Source: Hellea sp964576765 (GTDB taxonomy: Bacteria > Pseudomonadota > Alphaproteobacteria > Caulobacterales > Maricaulaceae). Taken from it: a stretch of 37,778 nucleotides of DNA. The stretch spans positions 1 through 37,778 of the forward strand of contig CAZNWH010000009.1 of the NCBI GenBank assembly GCA_964576765.1, in the 5' to 3' direction. Made by a program: the position numbers and the translations under genes. The stretch's first letter is position 1; each line of letters opens with the position of its first letter. This document shows, piece by piece, positions 8,016 to 16,649 of the stretch. The notes under the pieces are model-generated. The model saw only the letters and a program-made list of their open reading frames with translations. It did not search any database and was not told the origin of the DNA.

Positions 8016-8942
8016 TTAACTTTTTGCCCAAACTTTAACGGCATGAGATGACACGCCAATCAGACAAATCATCCATATAGCATAGGCTACGCCATATGCG
8101 ATGACCGACAAAACACAGAGTAACATAATCAATGGATTTTTCAGTCGGTCTCCAGCGGCCGCCATAATATCTTTCGGATTGTCTTCACCAAATCCGGACA
8201 TAGTCGATAAGAAATTAAAGTCACCCGTGACAAGCCCAATGCCGATTAACATGATAACATAAATGAGAACATAGCCGCCAATATAAGTCACAAAATAAGC
8301 AGGAAAAAGCGTCCAAAACTTTCCTTTAGTCAGATTTTTAGCAGCCAATACATCTATCTTATTATTTTTAATGGATAAAGCTGCGGCAGGTGCCAATCTA
8401 ACAGATGCTAGTACTAATAAACAAGGCAAAGCAATTATAGCTATAGTACCAATTAAAATACCAAGCCCACCAAGAGCGGCTAGAAGAGAAAATAGTAACA
8501 GGCATACAAAGTAGATCGCAAAAAGAATCCCAAAAACACCTAATTGTGAAAGCCAAACTCGCCATTCGTCTTTACCTAATTTAAGAGGACGCTTCGGGGC
8601 TTCTGTTCCATGTAACACTTTACGATGTAGTGCAGCTTCTGCCATCACCCAAGCCAGCCAATATCCAGCCATTAAAAGTAGATAGGCGGGCGCCATTTTC
8701 GCTAAAAGCGCCAGCATGGCATCATTATTAATTCCGCTGGTGTCACCGCCCAAGACTGATTGCATATTCTGTTGGTTAATCACCATGAGATCACCGTAAT
8801 ATGGTAACATCAGAGGCCAAGCGATGAGGCTCACGACTGAGACAATAGCGGCAGTCCAAAATATCAGGCGCCATCCAAATTGTTTCCCGCCGATTGTATG
8901 AAAGGCCTGCGTGACGGCTTCTTCAAATTTAAATTTACTCAT
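8016..8942 (-). CDS. Multi-pass membrane protein of unknown function
   Basis: A 308-residue integral membrane protein with about six hydrophobic segments: near residues 26-48, 88-108, 136-158, 158-185, 218-243 and 276-302. The N-terminal 22 residues (KFKFEEAVTQAFHTIGGKQFGWRL) look like an amphipathic cytoplasmic lead. A loop of charged residues (LHRKVLHGTEAPKRPLKLGKDEW) separates the second and third segments. No catalytic motif seen and I do not recognise the family beyond resemblance to general alphaproteobacterial 'membrane protein' entries. A strong ribosome site (GAGGGAGG) precedes the ATG. It is convergent with the crotonase gene and divergent from trmFO. Confidence 0.75.
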   Translation of the reverse strand: MSKFKFEEAVTQAFHTIGGKQFGWRLIFWTAAIVSVVSLIAWPLMLPYYGDLMVINQQNMQSVLGGDTSGINNDAMLALLAKMAPAYLLLMAGYWLAWVMAEAALHRKVLHGTEAPKRPLKLGKDEWRVWLSQLGVFGILFAIYFVCLLLFSLLAALGGLGILIGTIAIIALPCLLVLASVRLAPAAALSIKNNKIDVLAAKNLTKGKFWTLFPAYFVTYIGGYVLIYVIMLIGIGLVTGDFNFLSTMSGFGEDNPKDIMAAAGDRLKNPLIMLLCVLSVIAYGVAYAIWMICLIGVSSHAVKVWAKS

Positions 8943-9033
8943 GATTCGCCTCCCTCAATTATATATATCCTATAGTTTGTTATCGGTATAGGCAGGGCTT
9001 GATAGCGGCGCAGGACTCCCCTAAAGCGCGCAA

Positions 9034-10425
9034 ATGACTAAGCCAAAAATTAAACCCGTTCACATTATCGGCGCTGGCATGGCAGGCTCAGAAGCGGCTT
9101 GGCAATGCGTCCGTATGGGTGTGCCTGTTATTCTACACGAAATGCGCCCCAAACGTATGACTGACGCACATCAAACGGATGGATTCGCTGAACTCGTTTG
9201 TTCCAACTCATTTCGTTCAGACGATAAGACGGGTAATGCTGTTGGCGTCTTACATGAAGAAATGCGTAAAGCCGATAGCTTGATCATGGGTATAGGCGAT
9301 ATGACCAAACTTCCAGCTGGAGGCGCCTTAGCTGTTGATCGTGATCAATTTTCAGATGCCGTAACAACGATATTGCAACAACACCCTCTCGTGAGCACCG
9401 AGTGTAGAGAAGTCAAAGACCTGCCCCCTATATCTTGGGAAAATACCATAATTGCAACAGGTCCCCTCACTTCGCCATCACTCGCAAAAGCTATTCGAGA
9501 ATTAACAGGCGAAGATAGTCTGGCTTTTTTTGATGCCATAGCCCCGATCATATACAAAGACAGTATCGATTTTTCCAAGGCGTGGATGCAATCTCGTTAT
9601 GACAAAAAAGGTCCTGGCGGTGACGGGGCTGATTACATCAACTGCCCCCTTGATAAAGAGCAATATGAGACGTTCATTGAGGACCTCATAACGTCAGATC
9701 AAACAGAGTTTAAAGACTTTGAAAAAAATACCCCCTATTTTGAAAGCTGCCTACCCATAGAAGTCATGGCCGCACGCGGAGCGGAGACTCTGCGTTGGGG
9801 GCCTATGAAGCCCGTTGGTTTGACCAATAAGCATAATCCCACAGTCAAAGCCCACGCTATTGTTCAGCTACGGCAGGATAATGCGCTGGGCACGCTATAC
9901 AATATGGTCGGTTTTCAAACGAAAATGAAATATGGTGCGCAAGTCGAAATCCTAAAAAAGATTCCGGGCCTTGAAAATGCGGTTTTTGCGCGGCTAGGTG
10001 GGATTCACAGAAATACATTCATAAATTCGCCTAAGTTATTGAATAAACAGCTACAATTAAAAAGTCGAACAGATTTACGGTTTGCGGGCCAAATCATGGG
10101 TGTTGAAGGATATGTTGAAAGTGCAGCTCTGGGGTTAATCACAGGACGTATGGCTGCGGCGCAAGCCTTAGGAGGTGACCCATACCCCGCCCCCCCGCTT
10201 ACAACTGCATTGGGGGCATTGGTTGAACATGTAACAGGCGGTTATATGAGCGGACCTAAAGCTAAATTCCAACCCATGAACATCAATTTCGGTCTCTTTC
10301 CGCCCATTGAAAATCTCGTTTATGAAAAAGTGGATGGAAAACGTCTGCGCGGCAAAGATAAAACACGCTTTCGTAAAGCCAAACTTGCAGCCCGTGCTTT
10401 ACAGGATATCCAGAATTGGGTTTAA
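9034..10425 (+). CDS. trmFO: Methylenetetrahydrofolate--tRNA-(uracil-5-)-methyltransferase
   Basis: The FAD- and folate-dependent enzyme that makes 5-methyluridine at position 54 of tRNA, using methylenetetrahydrofolate as carbon donor. The 463-residue length fits. The N-terminal FAD-binding GxGxxG is IIGAGMAGSEAAW (about 10-22), followed by the family hallmarks HEMRPKRMTDAHQTD and AELVCSNSFRSDD, and later MKPVGL, NMVGFQTKMKYG and GGIHRNTFINSP. Its presence instead of SAM-dependent TrmA is typical of Alphaproteobacteria. It stands alone, divergent from the membrane protein and convergent with the AbgT-type transporter. Confidence 0.96.
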   Translation: MTKPKIKPVHIIGAGMAGSEAAWQCVRMGVPVILHEMRPKRMTDAHQTDGFAELVCSNSFRSDDKTGNAVGVLHEEMRKADSLIMGIGDMTKLPAGGALAVDRDQFSDAVTTILQQHPLVSTECREVKDLPPISWENTIIATGPLTSPSLAKAIRELTGEDSLAFFDAIAPIIYKDSIDFSKAWMQSRYDKKGPGGDGADYINCPLDKEQYETFIEDLITSDQTEFKDFEKNTPYFESCLPIEVMAARGAETLRWGPMKPVGLTNKHNPTVKAHAIVQLRQDNALGTLYNMVGFQTKMKYGAQVEILKKIPGLENAVFARLGGIHRNTFINSPKLLNKQLQLKSRTDLRFAGQIMGVEGYVESAALGLITGRMAAAQALGGDPYPAPPLTTALGALVEHVTGGYMSGPKAKFQPMNINFGLFPPIENLVYEKVDGKRLRGKDKTRFRKAKLAARALQDIQNWV

Positions 10426-10481
10426 ACTATCCTCAAAAGTCTTTAATTCAACGTCTAAAATTCGAGTTCTTTAATTTAGGG

Positions 10482-12086
10482 CTAGATAACTATTTGGGCT
10501 GGTGCTCCAGGACCGAACGGCCAGCCTAAGGCTATCCAGAGCATGACAAGAATGACGCCTGTTATAAGCATCCAAATTGAATAAGGGATCATCATGGCCG
10601 TCAAAGATCCTAGTCCAAAATTCTTTGTCCAGCGCTGTGCAAAAACCAGAACAAGCGGGAAGTAGACCATTAATGGTGTAATTATATTCGTCGCCCCGTC
10701 TCCTACACGATAAACGGCTGTCGCGGCATCTGGGCTAATCCCCAATAGTAGTAGCATCGGTACTAAGACCGGGGCCAGCAAAGCCCATTTAGCAGAGGCT
10801 GATCCGACAAATAGATTCAGAATCGCGGAAAAAATAACAATTAGACCAAGAACAATCGGCATAGGTAAGCCGCTTGATTGGATGGCTCCGGCCCCATGAA
10901 CTGCAGACACTAGCCCTAAGTTGGACCAATTAAACATGGCAACAAAATGTGCCGCCGCAAACATAAGGACGAGATAATATCCCATATCTTTCATGGCTTC
11001 ACTCATCATTTCAACAAGATCTCTATGAGTTTTGATTGTACCAGCTGCCTTTCCATAAGCCCAACCAGTAGCAAGAAATATAATCATAAAGCCAGCAACA
11101 AGAGACCTGAAGAATGGACCATAATTTGAAACAGACGCGCAAAGGCCAGATGCCGCTTGATCGGGAGGACAGGCGCTCGGGTCATAAAGAGGTCTGCCCG
11201 GCATAAATGTCATTAAGGCCCAAAGCCCGCATACGCCCAGTAAGGCAAAAAGAGCCCAGCGCAACCCTTTACGTTGTTCATCTGTAAGCGGCTTATCCTC
11301 ATTACCATAAGACGCCATATCACTACCGCTATCGGGGATCCATTTCCCCAGCTTTGGTTCAATAATTTTATCTGTGACCCACCATATTAGAGGTAGATAG
11401 ATAAAGAGCAGTGCAATGATGAAATATGAATTTCCTGCTATATTAGAAGTCCATCCCGCATCAATCGAGCTGGCTTCATAGGCCGTCTCAGTAATCCCAT
11501 ATAAAAGCGCATCTAACTGCCCTGGAGCAATATTAGCGGAAAATCCACCCGATACACCTGCAAACCCACAGGCAATACCTGCTAAGGGATGACGTCCAGC
11601 TGCCGCAAATATAATAGCCGCCAAGGGAATCATCACAACATAGCCCGCATCTGCCGCGTGATTAGACAGCATAGCCACAAGCGCAACAACGGGCGTGAGA
11701 AGAAATTTAGGAGCGTTACGAAGGGCTGCCTTGATAGCGCTGGCAAACAAGCCTGAACGCTCCGCGACACCTGCCCCGAGCATGACGACCAGAACATATC
11801 CTATAGGGTGAAAATGGGTAAAAGTTTTGGGCATATCCACCCATAGCCGTCTTATATTTTCAGATGATAAAAGGCTTACTCCTTTTATGACAACTGGATT
11901 TCCGCTGGCATCAACCTTAGTCGGGTGATTGGCCGAGACGCCCAGAATGCTACAAATAATGGAAATAACAATTAGAAAAATTATGAGGTAAAAGAATATA
12001 AAAACAGGGTCAGGCAGACGATTTCCTGTCCGTTCAACCCAGCCTAAAACTCCTTTTTGCGTCGACGTCTGTACTGAATCACTCAT
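10482..12086 (-). CDS. abgT: AbgT family transporter (p-aminobenzoyl-glutamate type)
   Basis: An inner-membrane protein of 534 residues with the AbgT family pattern from end to end: N-terminal LGWVERTGNRLPDPVFIFFYL, VLGAGVAERSGLFASA near 105, SNHAADAGYVVMIP near 145, GVSGGFSANIAPGQ near 180, TDKIIEPKLGKW near 245, and the C-terminal SASAKWALLAPVLVPM and DGATNIITPLMVYFPL segments. Known members import p-aminobenzoyl-glutamate, a folate breakdown product, or export sulfonamide antimetabolites (MtrF-type). Which of these applies is unknown. AGGGAC lies ahead of the ATG. It is a single gene convergent with trmFO. The symbol denotes the family; orthology to E. coli AbgT in function is not shown. 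Confidence 0.9.
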   Translation of the reverse strand: MSDSVQTSTQKGVLGWVERTGNRLPDPVFIFFYLIIFLIVISIICSILGVSANHPTKVDASGNPVVIKGVSLLSSENIRRLWVDMPKTFTHFHPIGYVLVVMLGAGVAERSGLFASAIKAALRNAPKFLLTPVVALVAMLSNHAADAGYVVMIPLAAIIFAAAGRHPLAGIACGFAGVSGGFSANIAPGQLDALLYGITETAYEASSIDAGWTSNIAGNSYFIIALLFIYLPLIWWVTDKIIEPKLGKWIPDSGSDMASYGNEDKPLTDEQRKGLRWALFALLGVCGLWALMTFMPGRPLYDPSACPPDQAASGLCASVSNYGPFFRSLVAGFMIIFLATGWAYGKAAGTIKTHRDLVEMMSEAMKDMGYYLVLMFAAAHFVAMFNWSNLGLVSAVHGAGAIQSSGLPMPIVLGLIVIFSAILNLFVGSASAKWALLAPVLVPMLLLLGISPDAATAVYRVGDGATNIITPLMVYFPLVLVFAQRWTKNFGLGSLTAMMIPYSIWMLITGVILVMLWIALGWPFGPGAPAQIVI

Positions 12087-12105
12087 AAAAGTCCCTTTTA
12101 TTCTA

Positions 12106-12855
12106 TCAAACCCTACCGCGCATAACCGCGCCTATCAAGCGTAAGCGTTTTCGAAGTGGTGTGTAAGAAACACTCATGGTACGAAAATCATGGGATGCAT
12201 GGGTCAGACGTGAGACATATGCTGGAATAAGCGCTGCATAAGCCACGGCTGGAAAGGCCCTACTCTCGAGTAAACGAAGCTGCTCTGCCGCGTCATGGGC
12301 CTGCTCTGCCGCAGCGCATATATCCAAGAAAGATAAATTGCTGAGCATTGTGGCTTGATAATAGCGAAACGCTCTCGACAACCCTGTTAGCCCCCAAGCG
12401 CGCCCTGCAGCCATAACGTGATCATCTGATTCCACCCCTGTAATCTTTACCGCGATTTGCATCAAAACCCCTGACGTGTCTTGGCAATACCCCTTAGCTT
12501 CAGTCATATTTTCAAATGGCTTCGGATCCAGATCGCGCTCTCTCATATCAATTAATTTGTCCAGCCAAAATCGGGGGATATCACAATCTGAAACAAGGCG
12601 CGCTAAAGGCGTTGTAATTTCATGTTGTCTAACTGGGCGATCTTCATAGATCTCCGCAATCACATCGCGCCACCATTGATAGCGGATCGTTCCTATCATG
12701 GGTTCACTGACAAGTTCAGGAACCTTTGCCAGCTCATAATGAAAAGCATAAAGCAGTAATAAACGCTCACGCACCTCTTTGTCGGCAAACATCGCCGCCC
12801 GGTATCTATCCGGGTCTGCCCGCTTAAGCTGCTCTAATGTCGGTGTTGAAATCAT
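12106..12855 (-). CDS. Squalene/phytoene synthase-family protein, NDUFAF6-like
   Basis: A 249-residue protein of the trans-isoprenyl diphosphate synthase (phytoene synthase) fold. The Asp-rich substrate-binding motifs are missing: where true synthases have YAF..DDxxD, this reads YAFHYELAKVPELVSEP, and the second DxxxD region reads GLTGLSRAFRYYQ. This pattern, with IRYQWWRDVIAEIY and DMRERDLDP, resembles mitochondrial NDUFAF6, a complex I assembly factor, rather than a terpenoid enzyme. I infer a non-catalytic or assembly role. Start at the Met at 12855; a longer frame to 12975 would run across the start of the divergent nickel-SOD locus. No strong ribosome site. It lies near secF, as its homologue commonly does in Caulobacterales, but here sodN-sodX separate them. 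Confidence 0.8.
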   Translation of the reverse strand: MISTPTLEQLKRADPDRYRAAMFADKEVRERLLLLYAFHYELAKVPELVSEPMIGTIRYQWWRDVIAEIYEDRPVRQHEITTPLARLVSDCDIPRFWLDKLIDMRERDLDPKPFENMTEAKGYCQDTSGVLMQIAVKITGVESDDHVMAAGRAWGLTGLSRAFRYYQATMLSNLSFLDICAAAEQAHDAAEQLRLLESRAFPAVAYAALIPAYVSRLTHASHDFRTMSVSYTPLRKRLRLIGAVMRGRV

Positions 12856-12961
12856 TAAATATATACAACTTATCGAGTCTATCCCCGAATATTCAGCTGG
12901 GGCCTGTTGCGGTGGATAGCCCATCGGTTTAATTTGGGCTACCATTACAGAGGACATTTTC

Positions 12962-13162
12962 ATGAAAACATCCAAAATTATTCTTGGCGCTATTGCGGCT
13001 ATGGCCGTGTCTACGCCAGCATTTGCCGATGGAGATCACTCCCACGGTATCGTTGTGACAGCCTTTCACTGGCTATCTAGCCCCGCCCATAGCCTCTTTG
13101 CTGTTATTGGTGGTATCGCGATTTCAGCTTTGATCTACAAAACCATGAAGAAGAAGGCGTAA
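12962..13162 (+). CDS. Small His-containing membrane peptide of the Ni-SOD locus
   Basis: A 66-residue protein with an N-terminal signal-like segment (residues 1-22, MKTSKIILGAIAAMAVSTPAFA, probable cleavage after AFA). A short His-rich stretch follows (DGDHSHG), then FHWLSSPAHSLF, a hydrophobic membrane segment (about 45-59) and a Lys-rich tail KTMKKKA. Mature topology would be outside-His, one membrane pass, basic tail inside. AGAGGA precedes the ATG. It sits 4 bases ahead of sodN on the same strand, so it is co-transcribed. The His spacing recalls the first helix of HupE/UreJ nickel permeases in miniature, which suggests nickel handling; that is inference. No annotated family recognised. 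Confidence 0.75.
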   Translation: MKTSKIILGAIAAMAVSTPAFADGDHSHGIVVTAFHWLSSPAHSLFAVIGGIAISALIYKTMKKKA

Positions 13163-13166
13163 GCGC

Positions 13167-13658
13167 ATGTTAAACACTATTATTTCAAAATTTGACAGCC
13201 TCATCGAGGACGCTTCAGCCCATTGTGACATTCCATGCGGTATTTATGATGCGCGCACCGTGATGTATCACGCAGTCTCAACGCTTCGTCAAATAGACAT
13301 CCTTCTTAGCCTGAAAGAAAAAGGTTTGTCCGAGACTGCCTTTGCGATGCAAGTTGCGCGCAATACAGCCGAAAAAGAAAAACAGGCCGAACTCACCAAG
13401 CATGAAGTCCGCATCATTTGGGGTGACTTTATGAAAGGGGATAAACTCAAAAAGCATCCCAACGCTCATGCTCTTGCTCATAGCATTATGGTTGCAGGAT
13501 CAGCATGTAAACAGGACTTACACCGCGAAGACGGAGAAAAACTTGTCGCGCTATGCAATGAGTTTTCGGAAATGTTCTGGGACATGAAGGGGATCGAGAC
13601 TAAAACTGCGCCTTGTCCCTATGCGCCAAATGTCGATGTCGTCATTCCAGCCCTTTAA
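13167..13658 (+). CDS. sodN: Nickel superoxide dismutase precursor
   Basis: A 163-residue precursor of the hexameric Ni-SOD, which dismutates superoxide in the cytoplasm. An 18-residue leader (ending DASA) precedes the nickel hook HCDIPCGIYDA: after cleavage His1, Cys2 and Cys6 are the ligands, with Pro5 and Tyr9 also in place. Compared with the commonest hook, Leu4 and Val8 are both Ile. The helical body (VMYHAVSTLRQIDIL, KHEVRIIWGDFMKG) and C-terminal Cys-Pro region fit; the length is close to cyanobacterial and marine forms rather than the shorter Streptomyces one. It is followed 5 bases later by the SodX-type protease that would expose His1. The ribosome site AAGAAGG lies inside the end of the preceding gene. 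Confidence 0.95.
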   Translation: MLNTIISKFDSLIEDASAHCDIPCGIYDARTVMYHAVSTLRQIDILLSLKEKGLSETAFAMQVARNTAEKEKQAELTKHEVRIIWGDFMKGDKLKKHPNAHALAHSIMVAGSACKQDLHREDGEKLVALCNEFSEMFWDMKGIETKTAPCPYAPNVDVVIPAL

Positions 13659-13663
13659 AAGAG

Positions 13664-13966
13664 TTGGCCTTTAAAATAGTCAAAGTTACCGGCGACTCCA
13701 TGTCACCAACTTTGCAAGATGGTGACTACGTCATAACAAAAAAGCCCCGTCAATTAATGGCGGGGCTTATTTATGTCATAAATCATAGTGACTTAGGACG
13801 AATTGTTAAGCGACTTGGTGATACCAAACATGATCGGTGTTACTTTATCGGTGATAATCCAACATCTACGCCAAGTTCTGTTATTGGCGCTGTCGAGAAA
13901 TCTCGTGTCATAGGGCAGGTTATTTTGATAATAGGAAGTTCTGGAATAAGAAAAGTCCTAAACTGA
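13664..13966 (+). CDS. sodX: Nickel-type superoxide dismutase maturation protease (S26 family)
   Basis: A compact S26 (signal-peptidase-like) serine protease of 100 residues. The catalytic Ser12 lies in VTGDSMSPTL and the general-base Lys49 in GRIVKRLGD; a GDNP box follows near residue 59, all in family order. Its role is to remove the SodN leader so that His1 can bind nickel. It has no membrane anchor, unlike secretory signal peptidases, consistent with a cytoplasmic substrate. No ATG is available upstream of the Ser; I choose the TTG at 13664, 5 bases after the sodN stop, which gives an N-terminus FKIVKVTG typical of the family. A TTG at 13613 would overlap sodN. The end overlaps convergent secF by 9 bases. 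Confidence 0.88.
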   Translation: MAFKIVKVTGDSMSPTLQDGDYVITKKPRQLMAGLIYVINHSDLGRIVKRLGDTKHDRCYFIGDNPTSTPSSVIGAVEKSRVIGQVILIIGSSGIRKVLN

Positions 13967-14980
13967 TTTCACTTTATTCTTAGCTTTTTTATTCGGCCAA
14001 TCAGTGGGGCTGTCAGTTTCGGCTTTTCCTGTATTCACGCCGCGCTTTAGCTTGAGAAGCAATAGGAGCGGCGAGGCAACGAATATCGATGAATAGGTTC
14101 CGACAAAGACCCCCCAAATCATAGCAAATGAGAAGCCCCGTAATCCTGCTCCCCCAAGAATATAGAGAGCAACCAAAGCTAATAAGGTTGTCATAGACGT
14201 TAGGATCGTGCGAGACAGCGTATCATTGATCGATAGGTTCAAGACTTCGGGTAATGGCTTGGTCTTATATTTGCGCAAATTCTCTCGAATGCGGTCATAC
14301 ACAATCACCGTATCATTCAAGGAATACCCGACGATTGTCAAAATCGCAGCAATAATGGATAAGTTGAATTCAATCTGCGTAAGAGAAAACACGCCAATCG
14401 TCAAAAGAACATCATGGAAAAGCGCTATCACGGCTCCTAATCCAAATTGCCATTCAAATCGGAACCAAATATAAGCCAAAACCATCAACAAGGCGAGGCC
14501 AACGGCAAGCATACCTTTTGTTCGTAGCTCTCCAGAGACTTTTGAGCCCACAACATCTTGACTATAAACATCAAATTTTCCGACTTTTTCAGTTAATCCT
14601 GCCTCGACTGTTCTAAGGGCGATCTGTTGGGCTTCCGCTCCTGTTTCCTCTGTTTCAGGCTGGAGTGGAATACCAACACGAATAAACTCATAATTCTTAC
14701 CAGCTTCCGCAGGCGGCGTAATTCCTTGGAAGGTAGCTCCATCAAAGCCCATATCACCCACAGCTGTCCTGACGAGTTCAAGGTCTGTCTCCTGCCCAAA
14801 ATCCAGTTCGATCACTGTACCGCCCGTAAAATCAATACCATAATTCAAGCCGCGCGTTGAAAATAAAAACACGGATGCAATAAGCGCAATGACAGACAAT
14901 ATAGCCGCGATAACGCGCAGGTTGATAAACGGAACCTTGGGTTCCATTGGTAGAATTTTAACGAGGGAAATATCTTTCAT
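13958..14980 (-). CDS. secF: Protein translocase subunit SecF
   Basis: The 340-residue SecF half of the SecDF accessory complex, an RND-type membrane protein that uses proton-motive force to help complete translocation. First transmembrane segment near 22-42 is followed by the conserved GLNYGIDFTGGTVIELDF. A periplasmic domain and five further segments follow, with VGYSLNDTVIVYDRIRE near 235 carrying conserved Asp and Arg residues, and NDTLSRTILTSMTTLLA. It follows secD by 15 bases and is the last gene of the yajC-secD-secF set. The 3' end overlaps the convergent sodX by 9 bases, so termination must occur inside sodX. Confidence 0.96.
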   Translation of the reverse strand: MKDISLVKILPMEPKVPFINLRVIAAILSVIALIASVFLFSTRGLNYGIDFTGGTVIELDFGQETDLELVRTAVGDMGFDGATFQGITPPAEAGKNYEFIRVGIPLQPETEETGAEAQQIALRTVEAGLTEKVGKFDVYSQDVVGSKVSGELRTKGMLAVGLALLMVLAYIWFRFEWQFGLGAVIALFHDVLLTIGVFSLTQIEFNLSIIAAILTIVGYSLNDTVIVYDRIRENLRKYKTKPLPEVLNLSINDTLSRTILTSMTTLLALVALYILGGAGLRGFSFAMIWGVFVGTYSSIFVASPLLLLLKLKRGVNTGKAETDSPTDWPNKKAKNKVKSV

Positions 14981-14995
14981 AGCTCAATCTCTCGC

Positions 14996-16609
14996 TTAAA
15001 TCGGCAGGCTTTTAGGGCGGGTGCGGCGCAGCCACGTCGACGTAATTAACCGAGCCACGATAACCGCTGTAAAGACCGACATAACGATACCTATCGCCAG
15101 AGTAACCGCAAAGCCTCGTACGGGTCCTGATCCAACAAAATAAAGGGTTACAGCTGCTATCAGGGTCGTGATATTAGCATCCAAAATCGGGGCCAATGAG
15201 CGCCTATACCCGGTTTCGATAGCATTAACAGGCGGTCGGCCCAAATGCGCTTCTTCACGGATACGTTCAAATATAAGAACATTGGCATCCACGGCCATAC
15301 CGATAGTTAAGATAATCCCAGCAATACCCGGTAGGGTTAACGTCGCGCCCATGAGTGACAAAGCTCCTGCAATAAGAATGATATTCGTACTCAGAGCGAT
15401 ATTCGCAATAGTCCCGAACCGGAAACCATAGGAAAGCCACATAAAAATACCGACACCCATAAGGCCTATGATTGAGGCTACCTTCCCAGCTTCTATCGAA
15501 TCTTTTCCGAGCTCAGCCGATACTGTTCGCTCTTCAACAATAATAAGTTTTGCTGGAAGTGCTCCAGCATTTAAAAGCAATGAAAGCTCTCGGGCGCTTT
15601 CAATCGTGAAACTACCCTCGATATATCCGGATCCACCCGTAATCGCTCCGTTAATACGCGGAGCCGTGATTATTTCATTGTCTAGCACAACAGCAAAACG
15701 TTGACCTAAATTTTCAGATGTTAACTTACCAAATATCTGTGCGCATTTAATATTAAAACTAAAATTCACAATCGGGTAATTGGCTGTTGGATGAAGACCC
15801 TCACTCGACGATTTCAGACATTCACCTGTAATTTTCGTACGTTTTTCAAGGATGAGTCCACCAGTACCATCTTGATGCTGAATAAATATTGAACCCGGTG
15901 GTATCTTACCTTCGGTCGCCAACCTCATAGCGGCTTCACTATTGCTTTCTTTTCGTACCATGTGAAATGCGAGGTTAGCTGTCTTATTGATACGTTCCTT
16001 TATTTCACCAACATTTTTCGCGCCTGGCACTTGCAAGAGAATACGGTCATCTCCTTCTCTGGCCAATGTCATCTCAGTTGTTCCTTGAGGGTCAATCCGT
16101 TTACGCAGAACTTCAATGGACTGAGCAATAGTTCGAGCCTGAATGCTCTCAATATTTGCTTGTGTTATTGTAACTTTAAATCCTTTATCTCCGACCTGCT
16201 CAACCTTAGTTGTCTTATCTGTAGACAGGCTGGTTGGATCAACCGCGACAGAAATTTCTCTGAGGATTTCTAATGCTTTTGGCATCTCTTCCGCTTTTCT
16301 TAGGCGTCCAATAACAGCATTATCCTCAACTCGAATAAACTCGGTCCGAAGACGATCAGCATCTCGAAATTCTTGACGAATAGTTTCACGCTCATTGTCC
16401 AGAGCTTGCGCCATAACACTGGTTAAATCTACTTCAAGCAACATGTGCGCGCCGCCTTGTAAATCGAGACCGAGATTCAAGGTTCTCTGAAAGGGCGCAG
16501 GAAGTTTCTCCCGAACGTCGGGCGACAGGGCATTAGGTAATGCAAAAAATAGCCCCAAGAGAACTGCCCCTAATATAAATGTAATTTTCCATTTTGAGAA
16601 AAAGAGCAT
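14996..16609 (-). CDS. secD: Protein translocase subunit SecD
   Basis: The 537-residue SecD half of SecDF in the inner membrane. N-terminal transmembrane segment at about 8-25, then LNLGLDLQGGAHMLLEVD near 47-62, a large periplasmic region (P1) containing the KRIDPQGTTEMTLAREGDDRILLQVPG stretch, and five C-terminal membrane segments with GMAVDANVLIFERIREE near 436, the conserved motif with the functionally essential Asp. Length is normal for alphaproteobacterial SecD that is separate from SecF. It is 40 bases downstream of yajC and 15 upstream of secF, forming one operon. Confidence 0.96.
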   Translation of the reverse strand: MLFFSKWKITFILGAVLLGLFFALPNALSPDVREKLPAPFQRTLNLGLDLQGGAHMLLEVDLTSVMAQALDNERETIRQEFRDADRLRTEFIRVEDNAVIGRLRKAEEMPKALEILREISVAVDPTSLSTDKTTKVEQVGDKGFKVTITQANIESIQARTIAQSIEVLRKRIDPQGTTEMTLAREGDDRILLQVPGAKNVGEIKERINKTANLAFHMVRKESNSEAAMRLATEGKIPPGSIFIQHQDGTGGLILEKRTKITGECLKSSSEGLHPTANYPIVNFSFNIKCAQIFGKLTSENLGQRFAVVLDNEIITAPRINGAITGGSGYIEGSFTIESARELSLLLNAGALPAKLIIVEERTVSAELGKDSIEAGKVASIIGLMGVGIFMWLSYGFRFGTIANIALSTNIILIAGALSLMGATLTLPGIAGIILTIGMAVDANVLIFERIREEAHLGRPPVNAIETGYRRSLAPILDANITTLIAAVTLYFVGSGPVRGFAVTLAIGIVMSVFTAVIVARLITSTWLRRTRPKSLPI

Positions 16610-16649
16610 AACGCTTCCGTCTTGTTAATCTTGCTGTGTGAGTATCAGA

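Noticed and set aside
10482..12086. Functional link between the AbgT transporter and folate-using trmFO
   Set aside because: They are convergent and separately expressed; both touch folate metabolism, but the sequence gives no evidence of joint function.
12856..12975. N-terminal extension of the phytoene-synthase-like protein
   Set aside because: It would overlap the start of the divergent small gene at 12962 and has no similarity to the family; the Met at 12855 fits better.
13613..13663. Upstream TTG start for sodX
   Set aside because: It lies inside sodN and adds a Cys/Arg-rich sequence unlike S26 proteases; TTG at 13664 gives the normal N-terminus.
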